From contig OX438758.1 of the NCBI GenBank assembly GCA_949316235.1, positions 12,123,731-12,187,730 of the forward strand: a DNA stretch of 64,000 bases. The letters are read 5' to 3'. Of this stretch, positions 63,110-64,000 are shown piece by piece. How positions within the stretch are numbered: position 1 is the stretch's first letter; each line of letters begins with the position of its first letter. Position numbers and translations under genes: made by a program. The notes beneath the pieces were generated by a model. It was not told the origin of the DNA and did no database searches. It worked only from the letters and a program-made list of their open reading frames with translations. Source of the DNA: Oegoconia quadripuncta. Taxonomy: Eukaryota; Arthropoda; Insecta; Lepidoptera; Autostichidae.

Positions 63110-64000
63110 CAAGAGTACTAGGCACCATTCGTACATCTAAATATATAAAGGAAGAAACTGACTGACTGACTGACTGACTGACTGACTGACATATCAACGC
63201 ACAGGCCAAACCGCTGGGTCTAGAGTTTCCAAATTTGGCACGTAGGTTCCTTACGAGGTCTAGGGGAGCACTAAGAAAGGATTTTTCAAAATTCACCCTT
63301 TAAGGGGGTGAAACAGGGGTGGGAAATTTGTATGAAGAAACAGTATAACTTGGACATTTCGACTATTTTCGACTCGAAACTTCGCAAGAGTACTCCTAGG
63401 AACAAATAAGCTAATACGTGTTTTGAGATTTTTCGAAAAACAACCCCCTGGGTTGTGAAATGGGGGTTAAAACCGTAAAATCGATATTGGTGTCGTTATT
63501 TAGGTTTTATGGGATGTTGATTTTGAAAATGACATTTATTTTAAGCCAACCCTCTAGGGGTGAGATAGGGGTGGGGGATGATACCAAAAAAGTCTATATT
63601 GGTGTCGTTATTTAGGTTTTTTGGGACGTTGATTGCGAAAATGACATTTATTTTGAAGCTAACCCCTTGTGGTTAGACAATGCGATAAGGGTGAGTTGAG
63701 ATTTTTCGAAAAACAGCCCCCTGGGGTGTGAAATGGGGGTTGAAACCATAAAATCGATATTGGTGTCGTTATTTAGGTTTTTTGGGATGTTGATTATGAA
63801 AATGACATTTATTTTAAGCCAACCCTCTAGGGGTGAGATAGAGGTGGGGGATGATACCAAAAAAGTCTATATTGGTGTCGTTATTTAGGTTTTTTGGGAC
63901 GTTGATTGCGAAAATGACATTTATTTTGAAGCTAACCCCTTACGGGTTGCGATAGTGGCAGGGGTTAAAATCACAAATTCAAATTGGTGTCGAAGTCGAA
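63110..64000. repeat. Satellite-like repeat tract with (gact)n and higher-order structure
   Basis: 63163-63190 has about seven gact units. It then reads cgcacaggccaaaccgctgggtc, a start common to a dispersed insect repeat. From 63483 a block beginning attggtgtcgttatttaggtttt recurs at 63596, 63759 and 63870: alternating spacings of about 111 and 163 bp, so a ~274-bp higher-order unit is present almost twice. It runs off the window end. Confidence 0.75.

Overview
This window is repeat-rich, AT-rich animal genomic DNA, most probably from a moth or butterfly (Lepidoptera). The evidence is two split housekeeping genes of insect type with GT-AG introns, several tRNA-derived SINE families, 5S-rRNA-like SINEs, APE-type non-LTR retrotransposons with short microsatellite tails, and MITEs of kinds common in lepidopteran genomes. 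All identifications come from reading the sequence; no database search was run.

Two host genes can be reconstructed exon by exon, both on the minus strand. ETFDH (electron-transfer-flavoprotein:ubiquinone oxidoreductase, a mitochondrial inner-membrane enzyme) runs from a start codon at 40003 to a stop at 18235. It has 15 coding exons that join in frame to 606 codons plus stop, with a presequence, an FAD-binding glycine motif and four 4Fe-4S cysteines. Upstream in the same orientation lies MCTS1, a PUA-domain translation factor that partners DENR. Its exons 2-5 lie at 56080-43515, and the first exon, only a few codons, was not found. An unidentified protein-coding exon lies at 596-844 (minus), and two weaker single-exon candidates lie at 10743-10943 and 49639-49705.

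Most of the rest is transposable elements. (i) Three related CR1-like LINE copies: 12780-17997 (plus, ORF1 and ORF2 both open), 35641-39310 (minus, inside ETFDH intron 2, one nonsense codon in ORF2) and 44571-47799 (plus, ORF2 open, inside MCTS1 intron 4). (ii) A different LINE at 58205-61660 (minus) with a small frameshifting deletion. (iii) An internally deleted LINE at about 50881-52860 whose PHD-finger ORF1 is fused in frame to the C-terminal part of a reverse transcriptase. (iv) A decayed DD~40D mariner-type element with ~270-bp inverted repeats at 20156-21577. (v) Many SINEs: family A (tRNA-like head, ~270 bp), family B (another tRNA-like head, ~320 bp), family C (5S-rRNA-like head) and family D. 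(vi) Several MITE families, some with SINEs nested inside, and satellite-like tandem repeats at 53985-54200 and 63480-64000.

Layout: 1-12 kb, one unknown exon and decayed repeats; 12.8-18 kb, full-length LINE; 18.2-40 kb, ETFDH with introns packed with SINEs, MITEs, a mariner and a LINE; 40-43.5 kb, spacer with tandem and inverted repeats; 43.5-56.1 kb, MCTS1 with a LINE, a foldback MITE and the PHD-RT fusion; 56-62 kb, repeats and another LINE; 62-64 kb, spacer and satellite. No operon, CRISPR array, rRNA gene or functional tRNA gene was seen. The most unusual items are the PHD-RT fusion ORF, a 21-bp hairpin over the ETFDH stop codon, and a decayed second copy of part of ETFDH exon 9 with a donor site.
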